From NCBI GenBank assembly GCA_018663625.1, contig JABJPX010000001.1:1-64000 (forward strand): a DNA stretch of 64,000 nucleotides, written 5' to 3'. The stretch comes from Polaribacter sp. (GTDB lineage Bacteria > Bacteroidota > Bacteroidia > Flavobacteriales > Flavobacteriaceae). Below the pieces are notes generated by a model. The model saw nothing but the letters and a program-made list of their open reading frames with translations. It did no database searches and had not been told where the DNA came from. Positions within the stretch are counted from its first letter, which is position 1. Each line of letters starts with the position of its first letter. Below are positions 50,905 through 60,516 of the stretch, piece after piece. The position numbers and the translations under genes were made by a program.

Positions 50905-53900
50905 ATGAAAAATTTATATCCTCTTTTTTTATTGGTAATTCTGGCTGCTTGTACTAATAATACAGATCAGAAACCACAATTTGAACTCTTGTCAGCCGAA
51001 ACAACCAATGTTTTTTTTAGTAACGATTTAGTATCTACCACAGATTTTAATGTTTATCGTTATCGTAATTTTTACAACGGTGGCGGTGTTGCTATTGGTG
51101 ATGTAAACAATGATGGTTTGCAAGATATTTATTTAACTTCAAACTTAAATGAAAACAAGTTGTACCTAAATAAAGGGAGTTTTCAATTTGAAGATGCTAC
51201 AGAAACTGCTAATGTTGGTGGGACAAAAGCATGGTCTACAGGTGTTTCAATGGTCGATATTAATGCCGACGGACTTTTAGATATTTATGTATGTAATTCA
51301 GGAGACGTTGCTGGAGATAACAAACAAAATGAGTTGTTTATCAACCAAGGCGATGGTACATTTACAGAAGAAGCGATGGCTTATGGCCTGGCTGATTTAG
51401 GATTTTCTACACATGCATCATTCTTTGATTATGATAAAGATGGGGATTTAGATGTGTATTTACTAAATAATTCTTACCAAGCGATTGGAAGTTTTAACCT
51501 AACCAAAAACGAGCGTCCAGTGCGCGATGTATTAGGAGGTGATAAGTTATTTGAAAATAATAACAATCACTTTACGGATGTGAGTGAAAAAGCAGGCATT
51601 TATGGCAGTGTCATTGGATTTGGATTGGGTGTTACCGTTAGTGATATAAATAACGATGGCTGGGAAGACATTTATGTATCTAATGACTTTTTTGAAAGAG
51701 ATTACCTCTATATCAATCAGCAAAATGGAACCTTTAAAGAACAATTAACCAATGCAATTAATTCGATTAGTGGTGCTTCTATGGGTGCCGATGCAGCCGA
51801 TATTAACAATGATGGTTATAGCGATATTTTTGTAACAGAAATGTTGCCAAACGAATACGAACGATTGAAAACCGTTACTACCTTTGAAGACTGGAATAAG
51901 TACCAATACAATCTTAAAAACGACTATTACCATCAGTTTACCCGAAATATGTTGCAATTAAATAACCGCAATGAAACATTTAGTGAAGTGGGGCGATTTA
52001 GTGGGGTAGATGCTTCTGACTGGAGTTGGGGTGCTCTCTTTTTTGACATGAACAATGATGGGGCTAAAGATTTATTTATTGCAAATGGGATTTATAAAGA
52101 TTTAACAAATCAAGATTATTTGCGCTATGTTTCCAACGAAGAAGTGTTGATGTCTATTGTAAAAGACAATAAAGTAGACTACAAAAAATTGATTGATATT
52201 ATTCCTTCAAACAAAGTAAAAAATCATGCGTATATCAATAAAAGTGACCTAACTTTTGAACGTGAAAATAATGGATTAAATACAGAAGGATTTTCCAACG
52301 GTGCTGCCTATGGTGATTTGGACAATGATGGTGATTTAGATTTGGTGGTAAACAACGTAAATATGCCGTTGTTTATTTATAAAAATAATTTAGATACTAC
52401 CAAATCCAACTATCTTAAATTAGTTTTAAAAGGAGAAGGAGCAAATACAAATGCGATTGGAGCCAAAATAAAATTAACTACAAAAAAGGGTGATTATTAT
52501 TTAGAGCAACAACCTGTTAGAGGTTTTCAATCTTCTATGGACAACCGTCCTAATTTTGGTTTTCATGGTAAGGATAATGTTTCGTTAACCGTAACTTGGC
52601 CTTCTGGGAAAAGAACACAACTAGAAAATGTTGTTGTGAATAAAACGTTGACGCTTTCTGAAAAAGATGCAGAATTAGTTTCAAAAGACCAACGTTTAAT
52701 TGCAAAAAATATATTTGTAAAAGACAATAAGACCATTCAGTTTGTCCACAAAGAAAACAATTACATTGATTTTAATGTAGACCGATTATTGCCTTTTATG
52801 AGAAGTACAGAAGGACCAAAAATATCGGTGGCAGATGTAAATAATGACGGTACTAAAGATCTTTTTATTGGAGGTTCTAAAAACAATATTGCTTCTTTAT
52901 TCATTCAAAAAGAAAATACTTTTAAAGCTGTAAAAACAACTGTTTTTGACAAACAACGAGCTGCTGAAGATACCGAAAGTGCCCTTTTTGATGCGGATGG
53001 TGATGGAGATTTGGATCTATATGTTTGTAGTGGAAGTATCGAAACATCTATCTACAGTGCTAATTATTTAGACAAACTATATTTAAATGATGGTAAAGGA
53101 AATTTTACAGTCTCCAAACAACTTTTGCCGATTGCCAATAAATATCATGCTTCGAGTACCGTTACGGTTGCAGATATTGATAATGATAATGATCTGGATT
53201 TATTTGTTGGAGAAAGAGCCATTCCGAATTCTTATGGAGTTCCGGGTTCAGGTTTTTTATTAATAAATGACGGATTAGGTAATTTTACAGAGCAATCTGA
53301 AGGTTTAGCACCTCAATTGAAAAATTTAGGCATGATTACAGATGCCATTTTTGTAGATATCAATAAAAATGGCTACCAAGATTTGATAGTAGTCGGTGAA
53401 TTTATGGGGATTGAAGTTTTTAAAAATGAAAATGGAAGATTTACAAAATTAGAAGATAGTCCGTTGTCAGCGATTAAAGGTTGGTGGAAAACTATTGAAA
53501 AAGGCGATTTAGATGCGGATGGAAATGTAGATTTGATCCTTGGAAATCATGGTTTGAATAGCAGATTTAAAGCCTCTAAAAAAAATCCGATTAAATTATT
53601 ACTAAATGATTTTGATAATAACGGATTTCTAGATCCAATTCTTTGTTTTACAGGAGAGAACGAAAATGTATATCCGTATGCACTCCGACACAATTTAATA
53701 GATCAATTAAAATATTTAAGTAAAAAGTACCCAGATTACGCATCTTTTAAATCGGCAACTATTTCGGACATTTTTACCAAAGAACAACTTCAGGAAACCA
53801 CTATTTTAGAAGTAAATACATTAAGTTCAATACTTCTTATTAATAAAGGTGATTATCAATTTGAAGTTCAAGAATTACCTCAAGAAACACAGTTTTCACC

Positions 53901-54168
53901 CGTGTATGCGATAGCAGTGTCTGACTTTGACAAAGACGGAGATCAAGACCTCTTTTTAGGTGGGAATTTAGACGGTGTTCAACCAGAGTTTGGTCGCTAT
54001 GACGCATCCTTTGGAACATATTTAGAAAATATTGGGGCACATCAATTTAAATTTCATCAAACAGGAAGTGGTATAAAAGTAAAAGGACAGGTACGAGATC
54101 TTAAAATAATTAAAGACCAATTATTTATCTCCAAAAACAGCGATTCATTAGAAGTATATAACTATTAA
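50905..54168 (+). CDS. VCBS/FG-GAP repeat lipoprotein with UnbV/ASPIC domain (copy 2)
   Basis: A 1,087-residue lipoprotein (LVILAAC, C16) colinear with copy 1. Repeats include GDVNNDGLQDIYLTSN, VDINADGLLDIYVCNSG, DYDKDGDLDVYLLNNS, SDINNDGWEDIYVSNDF, ADINNDGYSDIFVTEMLP, DMNNDGAKDLFIANGIY and GDLDNDGDLDLVVNNVN. The UnbV/ASPIC domain is at about 510-590 (NAIGAKIKLTTKKGDYYLEQQPVRGFQSSMDNRPNFGF), followed by a second repeat set with FDADGDGDLDLYVCSGS and DFDKDGDQDLFLGGN. It is closest to copy 1, sharing whole segments such as SNDFFERDYLY and FKEQLT, so these two probably duplicated most recently. Copy 3 begins one base after its stop. Confidence 0.92.
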   Translation: MKNLYPLFLLVILAACTNNTDQKPQFELLSAETTNVFFSNDLVSTTDFNVYRYRNFYNGGGVAIGDVNNDGLQDIYLTSNLNENKLYLNKGSFQFEDATETANVGGTKAWSTGVSMVDINADGLLDIYVCNSGDVAGDNKQNELFINQGDGTFTEEAMAYGLADLGFSTHASFFDYDKDGDLDVYLLNNSYQAIGSFNLTKNERPVRDVLGGDKLFENNNNHFTDVSEKAGIYGSVIGFGLGVTVSDINNDGWEDIYVSNDFFERDYLYINQQNGTFKEQLTNAINSISGASMGADAADINNDGYSDIFVTEMLPNEYERLKTVTTFEDWNKYQYNLKNDYYHQFTRNMLQLNNRNETFSEVGRFSGVDASDWSWGALFFDMNNDGAKDLFIANGIYKDLTNQDYLRYVSNEEVLMSIVKDNKVDYKKLIDIIPSNKVKNHAYINKSDLTFERENNGLNTEGFSNGAAYGDLDNDGDLDLVVNNVNMPLFIYKNNLDTTKSNYLKLVLKGEGANTNAIGAKIKLTTKKGDYYLEQQPVRGFQSSMDNRPNFGFHGKDNVSLTVTWPSGKRTQLENVVVNKTLTLSEKDAELVSKDQRLIAKNIFVKDNKTIQFVHKENNYIDFNVDRLLPFMRSTEGPKISVADVNNDGTKDLFIGGSKNNIASLFIQKENTFKAVKTTVFDKQRAAEDTESALFDADGDGDLDLYVCSGSIETSIYSANYLDKLYLNDGKGNFTVSKQLLPIANKYHASSTVTVADIDNDNDLDLFVGERAIPNSYGVPGSGFLLINDGLGNFTEQSEGLAPQLKNLGMITDAIFVDINKNGYQDLIVVGEFMGIEVFKNENGRFTKLEDSPLSAIKGWWKTIEKGDLDADGNVDLILGNHGLNSRFKASKKNPIKLLLNDFDNNGFLDPILCFTGENENVYPYALRHNLIDQLKYLSKKYPDYASFKSATISDIFTKEQLQETTILEVNTLSSILLINKGDYQFEVQELPQETQFSPVYAIAVSDFDKDGDQDLFLGGNLDGVQPEFGRYDASFGTYLENIGAHQFKFHQTGSGIKVKGQVRDLKIIKDQLFISKNSDSLEVYNY

Positions 54169-54169
54169 T

Positions 54170-57100
54170 ATGATAAAAAAAATCATTTTTACAGCACTTA
54201 TTTTGGTAGGCTGCTCAAAAGAGCAAGTTGTAGAGAAAACCACAGAAAAAGAACTCTTTTTGGAAGTGAATGCTTCTGCTTCGGGTATTGATTTTTCAAA
54301 TGATTTAACAGCAAAAGGAGACTTAAATATTATCGAATATCTCTATTATTATAATGGAGGTGGAGTTTCTTTAGGTGATATTAATAATGATGGTTTGGAT
54401 GATATTTACTTAACAGCAAATCAAAAACCAGATAAATTGTACCTCAATCTTGGGAGCTTAAAGTTTAAAGATATTTCATTGTCAAGTAAAATAACTCAGG
54501 ATAGTACATGGTCTACAGGGGTGACGATGGTGGATATTAATAACGACGGACACTTAGATATCTATGTTTGTAAAGTTGGAAATTACAAAGGATTAAAGGC
54601 GAAAAATGAGTTGTATATCAATAATGGAGATGCTACTTTTCAAGAAAGTGCAAAAGCGTACGGATTGGACTTTTCAGGATTTTCTACACAGGCTTCTTTT
54701 TTTGATTATGATCAAGATGGCGATATGGACATGTATTTGTTAAATCACTCTGTGCATTCAACGTATTCTTATGGAAACATTAAATTGAGAAAGAAGCCTG
54801 CAACTTTTTCGGGCGATATTTTGTTTGAAAATAAAATTGAAACAGGAAAGATTAAATTTGAAGATGTTACTAAAAAAGCAGGAATCTATAATAGTGCACT
54901 TGGATACGGTTTGGCAATTGCAACATCTGATGTAAATAATGATGGGCTATTGGATATTTATGTAGGTAATGATTTTCATGAAAATGATTACCTATACATC
55001 AATAACGGAAACAAAACCTTTACCGAGTCTAACGCTGACTATTTTAATAGCACTTCACGATTTACGATGGGAGTTGATGTAGCAGACATTAATAACGATG
55101 CACAGTTGGATTTGATTACCTTAGACATGATGCCCTATAAAGCTGACGTGTTTTTGAAATCTGGCGGAGAAGATTCTGATAAAATTAATGAAATAAAAAA
55201 GGCATTTGGATTTCAACAGCAATATGCAAGAAATCATTTGCAAATAAATAAAGGAAGCCATTTTTCTGATGTGGCGCTTCAAACTGAAACTCATGCAACA
55301 GATTGGAGTTGGTCACCGTTATTATTGGATTATAATAATGATGGATTGCAAGATATTTATATTACAAATGGGATTTATAAGCGTCCAAATGATTTAGATT
55401 ACGTAAATTATATAAGCAATGTGGATTTTGCAAAATACGAAGCAAATCAGCAGGATACCTTAGAGAAAAAATTAATAGAAACAATGCCAATGTTGGGATT
55501 GTCAAATGTCTTATTTCAAAACAACGGAAATTTAGACTTTCATAAAACAGCCATCAATGCTGCCAAAAAAACGAGTTACTCTAATGGTGCTGCTTATTCA
55601 GATTTAGATTTAGATGGCGATTTAGATCTTGTGGTAAACAATCTGAATGATAAAGCCACTTTGTTAGAAAACAAGACAATAGGGGCAAACTATCTGACCC
55701 TTCAACTATTCGAAAAAAATAAAAGTCTCAATACCAATGGGGCCAAAGTATATCTCTATGCAGGTGATAATGTTTTTTATAAAGAACAAACTACCGTTCG
55801 AGGATTCTTATCAAGTTCTACAAGAAAAGTACATTTTGGATTGGGAGCTATTACCGCTGTAGATTCTTTAGTAGTGTTATGGAATCATGGGACCAAAACA
55901 CTTCAAAAAGAAGTTTCCATAAATAAAGAAATCACCCTTAATAAAGAAGAAACTTCAGTTCATACTTTTTCACCTTTTAAGAAAGTGATACAAGAAGAAT
56001 TTTTATACACACATATCGAAAATAATTTCTTAGACTACGAAAGAGAAGCATTAATGCCAGAGAAATTATCTACAGAAGGGCCTTCTGTGGTTCAAGCTGA
56101 TTTTAATGGTGATGGCTTAAAAGATCTTTTTATTGGAGGTGCCAGAAACCAAGAACCTGTATTGTATTTTCAAACAAAACAGGGAAAATATACACCAATA
56201 AATACGCCAGTATTTGAACTTGATAAAATGTACGAAGATGTAGACGCCATTGCTTTTGATATTGATAACGATGCTGATTTAGACATCTATGCACTCAGTG
56301 GTGGAAATGACTTCAAAGAAGGCCACTCAATGTTAGAAGACCGTGTTTATTTGAATGACGGTAAAGGAAATTTCACAAAACTTGAAGCAAGATTATTAGC
56401 AACCAATGGGGGGAGCGTTTCTTCTTTTGATTTTAATAAAGATGGGTTTCAAGATTTATTTATTGGAAATCGATCCATTCCTGAAGCCTATGGTTTAACA
56501 CCGTTTAGCTTTATACTTAAGAATACAGGTAATAACAATTTTGAAATTGCAGCAAAAAAACGTTTTGGAATGATTACCGATAGCAAATGGGCCGATTTAG
56601 AAAATGATGGACAAGTCGAACTAATCCTTGCTGGAGATTGGATGCCGATTACTGTTTATTCATATACAAAAGAAGGACAGTTCGAAAACCAAACGAAAAA
56701 ACTAGGCTTAGATAAAACCCATGGAATGTGGAATGTTTTGGAAATAAACGATATTAATAAGGATGGATTGTTAGATATTTTTGGAGGAAATACAGGAACT
56801 AATTTCAAGTGGAAAGCTTCTGAGAAAAATCCAGTAAAAATTTATTTAGATGACTTTGATGGAAACAAACAATTGGATCAATTGATCTTTTACAACTATT
56901 TTGGTATCGATGTCCCATTTGCATCCAAAGATAAATTGGTGCAACAAATTCCAAAGTTAAAAAAGCAATTTTTAAAATACGCTGCTTTTTCAGAAGTACA
57001 AACTATAGAAGATCTAAAATTAAAAGATGAAAAATCGATTTTAGAAATTAAATATATTTACGAACTGCGTTCCATGCTATATGTAAATAGTGCGAGTGGT

Positions 57101-57394
57101 TTTTCACCAATATCCCTTCCGAAAGAAGCACAATTAAGTACAATAGAAGACATTCACGTAACAGGGAATGATATATTTTACACAGGAAATTATGATGGAT
57201 TTGTAACTGAACTGGGAAACAGTATGTCCAACTCTGGAGGTGTTTTACATTTCTCTGAAACGGGAATTACCTCAAAAAAATCATTGCAATTGCCAAAAGA
57301 TTTTCTTGGAAGAAAAATTATGAAATTAAACGAACAAGAGTACTTAGTGCTCTCTAATAATGGAAAATCATACATTTTAAATATAAAAAAATAA
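54170..57394 (+). CDS. VCBS/FG-GAP repeat lipoprotein with UnbV/ASPIC domain (copy 3)
   Basis: A 1,074-residue lipoprotein (ALILVGC, C15) with the same two-propeller layout but more divergent. Calcium loops include GDINNDGLDDIYLTAN, VDINNDGHLDIYVCKVG, DYDQDGDMDMYLLNHS, SDVNNDGLLDIYVGNDF, ADINNDAQLDLITLDMMP and DLDLDGDLDLVVNNLN. The central UnbV/ASPIC segment is NTNGAKVYLYAGDNVFYKEQTTVRGFLSSSTRKVHFGLG near 530-570. Where copies 1 and 2 read SNDFFERDYLY it reads GNDFHENDYLY, and several loop residues change, suggesting a different ligand. The haloperoxidase-like gene starts 4 bases after its stop. Confidence 0.92.
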   Translation: MIKKIIFTALILVGCSKEQVVEKTTEKELFLEVNASASGIDFSNDLTAKGDLNIIEYLYYYNGGGVSLGDINNDGLDDIYLTANQKPDKLYLNLGSLKFKDISLSSKITQDSTWSTGVTMVDINNDGHLDIYVCKVGNYKGLKAKNELYINNGDATFQESAKAYGLDFSGFSTQASFFDYDQDGDMDMYLLNHSVHSTYSYGNIKLRKKPATFSGDILFENKIETGKIKFEDVTKKAGIYNSALGYGLAIATSDVNNDGLLDIYVGNDFHENDYLYINNGNKTFTESNADYFNSTSRFTMGVDVADINNDAQLDLITLDMMPYKADVFLKSGGEDSDKINEIKKAFGFQQQYARNHLQINKGSHFSDVALQTETHATDWSWSPLLLDYNNDGLQDIYITNGIYKRPNDLDYVNYISNVDFAKYEANQQDTLEKKLIETMPMLGLSNVLFQNNGNLDFHKTAINAAKKTSYSNGAAYSDLDLDGDLDLVVNNLNDKATLLENKTIGANYLTLQLFEKNKSLNTNGAKVYLYAGDNVFYKEQTTVRGFLSSSTRKVHFGLGAITAVDSLVVLWNHGTKTLQKEVSINKEITLNKEETSVHTFSPFKKVIQEEFLYTHIENNFLDYEREALMPEKLSTEGPSVVQADFNGDGLKDLFIGGARNQEPVLYFQTKQGKYTPINTPVFELDKMYEDVDAIAFDIDNDADLDIYALSGGNDFKEGHSMLEDRVYLNDGKGNFTKLEARLLATNGGSVSSFDFNKDGFQDLFIGNRSIPEAYGLTPFSFILKNTGNNNFEIAAKKRFGMITDSKWADLENDGQVELILAGDWMPITVYSYTKEGQFENQTKKLGLDKTHGMWNVLEINDINKDGLLDIFGGNTGTNFKWKASEKNPVKIYLDDFDGNKQLDQLIFYNYFGIDVPFASKDKLVQQIPKLKKQFLKYAAFSEVQTIEDLKLKDEKSILEIKYIYELRSMLYVNSASGFSPISLPKEAQLSTIEDIHVTGNDIFYTGNYDGFVTELGNSMSNSGGVLHFSETGITSKKSLQLPKDFLGRKIMKLNEQEYLVLSNNGKSYILNIKK

Positions 57395-57398
57395 AAAG

Positions 57399-58754
57399 AT
57401 GAAGAATTCAATTTATAGTTTCACAAAGCGACTCTTTTTTGTGGCTTTAATTGGTGTTTTGACACAATGTCAGAAACCATCAACACCTATTATAATTAGT
57501 CCCGATACCTATCATGCTTCTGTAGATAAGGTAACAAATATTATGATTCATGATATTTTTTCACCTCCTGTTGCAAGTCGAATTTTTGCATATCCTAACG
57601 TTGCCGCTTATGAGATATTGGTGCAAAAAGATACCACGTATGCCTCTTTAGTTCATACCGTAAATGGTTTGAATTTCATGCCGAAAATGGATGACAATAA
57701 AAAGATAAATGCAAACGTAGCGGCTTTAATTGCCCACATGGAGGTGAGTAAAATATTGATCTTTTCTGAAGAGAAACTAGATGTTTTAAAAGATAGTTTG
57801 TACCAGAAATGGCAAAACACCAACGAACAAGAATTTTTAGCCTCTAAAACCTATGCTTTAAAAGTGGTTTCAAATATTAAAAAGTGGATGGATGCAGACA
57901 ATTATAATCAAACGCGAACCATGCCTAAATATACAGTAGACACAGACGACGCATCAAGATGGCAACCAACACCTCCTGCATATATGGACGCAATTGAGCC
58001 TCACTGGAATAAAATTAGACCTTTTTTATTACAATCTGCAGACCAGTTTAAGCCATTACCTCACCCAGAATTTTCATTAGAAAAAGGATCACAGTTTTAC
58101 AAAGAATTGTTAGAAGTATACACTATTAGTGAAAACATTACTAAGAAAGGAGACCAATCTGAAGAAGTTGCCATTGCACAATTTTGGGATTGTAACCCTT
58201 ATGTTTCTGTAACCAGAGGGCATTTTATGTTTGCTACTAAGAAAATAACTCCAGGAGCACACTGGATTGGAATTGTGAAAATAGCCGCCAAGAAAACAAA
58301 TGCAAATTTAATGCAAACCGTAAATGCCTATACCAAAACATCATTAGCAATTGCTGATGCTTTTATTAGTTGTTGGGATGAAAAATACAGGACAAATTTA
58401 ATTCGCCCAGAAACGTTAATTAATCAAAATATTGATGCAGATTGGTTGCCTATTTTACAAACACCTCCTTTCCCAGAGTATACAAGTGGTCACTCTGTGG
58501 TTTCAGGTGCTGCCTCTGTTGTTTTAACAGCCCTCTTTGGAGATAATTTTGCTTTTGATGACGATACAGAATTACAATTTGGGTTGCCGATACGTAGTTT
58601 TAGTTCTTTTTACGATGCCTCAAGTGAAGCCGCAATTAGTAGAATGTATGGTGGAATTCATTATAGAGCAGCTGTCGATAATGGATTGGAACAAGGGAAA
58701 AATTTAGGTCATTTTATCGTTGATAAAATCGACACCAACAAAGAAGTTAATTAG
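57399..58754 (+). CDS. Vanadium-dependent haloperoxidase / PAP2-fold lipoprotein
   Basis: A 451-residue lipoprotein (LIGVLTQC, C24) of the PAP2/vanadium haloperoxidase superfamily. The vanadate/phosphate pocket is complete: K329 then six residues to R336-P337 (KYRTNLIRP), S363-G364-H365 in EYTSGH, and R415 six residues before H421 in SRMYGGIHYR. Canonical haloperoxidases have PSGH; here T replaces P, as in many bacterial relatives of uncertain activity. It may be a haloperoxidase or an acid phosphatase of surface substrates. It follows the third VCBS gene by 4 bases and precedes GH13 by 29 bases, in the same operon. Confidence 0.9.
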   Translation: MKNSIYSFTKRLFFVALIGVLTQCQKPSTPIIISPDTYHASVDKVTNIMIHDIFSPPVASRIFAYPNVAAYEILVQKDTTYASLVHTVNGLNFMPKMDDNKKINANVAALIAHMEVSKILIFSEEKLDVLKDSLYQKWQNTNEQEFLASKTYALKVVSNIKKWMDADNYNQTRTMPKYTVDTDDASRWQPTPPAYMDAIEPHWNKIRPFLLQSADQFKPLPHPEFSLEKGSQFYKELLEVYTISENITKKGDQSEEVAIAQFWDCNPYVSVTRGHFMFATKKITPGAHWIGIVKIAAKKTNANLMQTVNAYTKTSLAIADAFISCWDEKYRTNLIRPETLINQNIDADWLPILQTPPFPEYTSGHSVVSGAASVVLTALFGDNFAFDDDTELQFGLPIRSFSSFYDASSEAAISRMYGGIHYRAAVDNGLEQGKNLGHFIVDKIDTNKEVN

Positions 58755-58783
58755 CAATATTAAAGTGTTTTATCAATAAGAGT

Positions 58784-60478
58784 ATGAAGCCCAACGATAG
58801 AAATGATACACCAGTAATTTTAGAAAAAGATGCGAAAGCATGGTGGAAAGAAGGTGTTTTATACCAAATTTATCCTCAGAGTTTTAAGGATACAACAGGT
58901 GATGGTTTTGGTGATTTTCAGGGGGTTATTCAAAAACTCGACTACCTCGAAAGTTTAGGAATTACTATGGTTTGGATGAATCCTTTTTTTGGTTCTCCAT
59001 TGGTAGACAATGGATATGATGTAAGTAATTATACAGCCATTCACCCAAGATATGGAACAATGGAAGATTTTCAAGAAATGCTTGATGGTCTTCATTGTAG
59101 AGGAATTAAATTTGTATTAGATGTAGTTGTAAATCATAGTAGTAATGAGCATCCATGGTTTCAGCAATCGCGAAGTTCTCGAGACAATCCGTATCGCGAT
59201 TATTACCATTGGTGGCCTGCAGAAAATGGGACTCCACCATTTAGAGACAGTATTTTTGATCCTGAGGGAGCTTGGCAATTCGACCAACAAACAAATGCTT
59301 ATTATTTGCATTATTTTGCCAAAGAACAACCCGATTTGAATTGGGAAAATCCAAAAGTAAGACAAGAAATTTATGCTATTATGAAGTTTTGGGCAGAGAA
59401 AGGAGTTGATGGTTTTCGAATGGATGCTTTTCAGTATGCAAGTAAAGACACCACCTTTCCAGAATGGCCAAAAGGACACGAGAAAGAATATGACAAGTGG
59501 TATGGTATGCGACCACAATTGCATGATTATTTGAAAGAAATGTACACTGAGGTGATTGAGCCTTATGACTTATTCGCAGTAGCAGAAGGAGCTGGAACCT
59601 CATTTAAAGATGCTCATGATTTAGTGGATGCAGATAGAAATGAGTTGCAAGTGGCGTATCATTTTGATTGCAGAGATATTTCAAAAGATTTAGAAGGGTA
59701 CCAACTTTCTGAATTTAAAGCTGTTTTCACAAAATGGGATGCTGCTTTTAAAAACAATGGTTGGTTAGCTATTTATCTTTCAAACCATGATGTTGCGCGA
59801 CTTATAGATCGATATGGGAATACCGATGCAGCCTTTAGAACTCCGTCTGCACAAATGTTGAATACCTTTTTGTTGAGCATGAGGGGAACACCTTATACCT
59901 ACTATGGAGATGAATTGGGAATGACCAATATAGACATGCCAAAAATAGAAGAATATGTAGATGTTTCTGCGATTGGCGATTATAATAGAGCAAAAGCAGA
60001 AGGAGAGGATATGGATCAATTTATGAAGAAATTGAATTTCAATTCTCGTGAAAATGCACGTACACCAATGCAATGGGATTCTACTAAAAACGGAGGTTTT
60101 ACAGAAGGGAAACCATGGAGAAAAGTAAATGATAATCATCAAACAATTAATGTTGTAGCTCAAAATAAAGACCCTAAAAGTATTTTAAATCATTTTCGAA
60201 AGATGGTGAAACTTCGAAAAGACAATCCAGTTTTAGTTTATGGTCAATATCAAATACTACAAGAAAGACATTCTGAAATTTATGCATATACCAGAACTTT
60301 AGACCAACAGCAGGTGCTTGTACTCTTGAATTTTTCAAAAAAACAAGCAACAATCACATTAGAGGAAACGATAAAGACGGGAACTCTTTGGATTAATAAT
60401 TATGATAGGTTGGATGCTAAAGAGGGACAAATTACCTTACAACCTTACCAAGCCATAATTTGTGAATTAATAAACTAA
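58784..60478 (+). CDS. GH13 alpha-glucosidase (cytoplasmic)
   Basis: A 564-residue GH13 enzyme resembling oligo-1,6-glucosidase and trehalose-6-phosphate hydrolase types, releasing glucose from short alpha-glucosides. No signal peptide. Key motifs: WWKEGVLYQIYPQSFKDTTGDGFGD near 20-44, DVVVNHSS at 113-120, the nucleophile D214 in DGFRMDAF, acid/base E268 in FAVAEGAG and stabiliser D336 in LSNHDVAR. The C-terminal beta domain runs from about 470 to 564. Its place with a disaccharide-type transporter and a trehalase suggests that trehalose, maltose or kojibiose-like sugars enter the cell intact; which one is uncertain. Confidence 0.93.
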   Translation: MKPNDRNDTPVILEKDAKAWWKEGVLYQIYPQSFKDTTGDGFGDFQGVIQKLDYLESLGITMVWMNPFFGSPLVDNGYDVSNYTAIHPRYGTMEDFQEMLDGLHCRGIKFVLDVVVNHSSNEHPWFQQSRSSRDNPYRDYYHWWPAENGTPPFRDSIFDPEGAWQFDQQTNAYYLHYFAKEQPDLNWENPKVRQEIYAIMKFWAEKGVDGFRMDAFQYASKDTTFPEWPKGHEKEYDKWYGMRPQLHDYLKEMYTEVIEPYDLFAVAEGAGTSFKDAHDLVDADRNELQVAYHFDCRDISKDLEGYQLSEFKAVFTKWDAAFKNNGWLAIYLSNHDVARLIDRYGNTDAAFRTPSAQMLNTFLLSMRGTPYTYYGDELGMTNIDMPKIEEYVDVSAIGDYNRAKAEGEDMDQFMKKLNFNSRENARTPMQWDSTKNGGFTEGKPWRKVNDNHQTINVVAQNKDPKSILNHFRKMVKLRKDNPVLVYGQYQILQERHSEIYAYTRTLDQQQVLVLLNFSKKQATITLEETIKTGTLWINNYDRLDAKEGQITLQPYQAIICELIN

Positions 60479-60516
60479 ATCAACAAACAAATACAAAAAC
60501 TAACACAAACACAACC

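Noticed and set aside
47082-57394. VCBS proteins as RTX-type toxins or phage tail proteins
   Set aside because: They carry lipoprotein signals, a UnbV/ASPIC domain and sit in a sugar operon; no toxin, secretion or phage genes are nearby.
58784-60478. GH13 protein as trehalose synthase
   Set aside because: It lacks the long C-terminal part and the sequence blocks of TreS; length and motifs fit an alpha-glucosidase of the oligo-1,6-glucosidase group.
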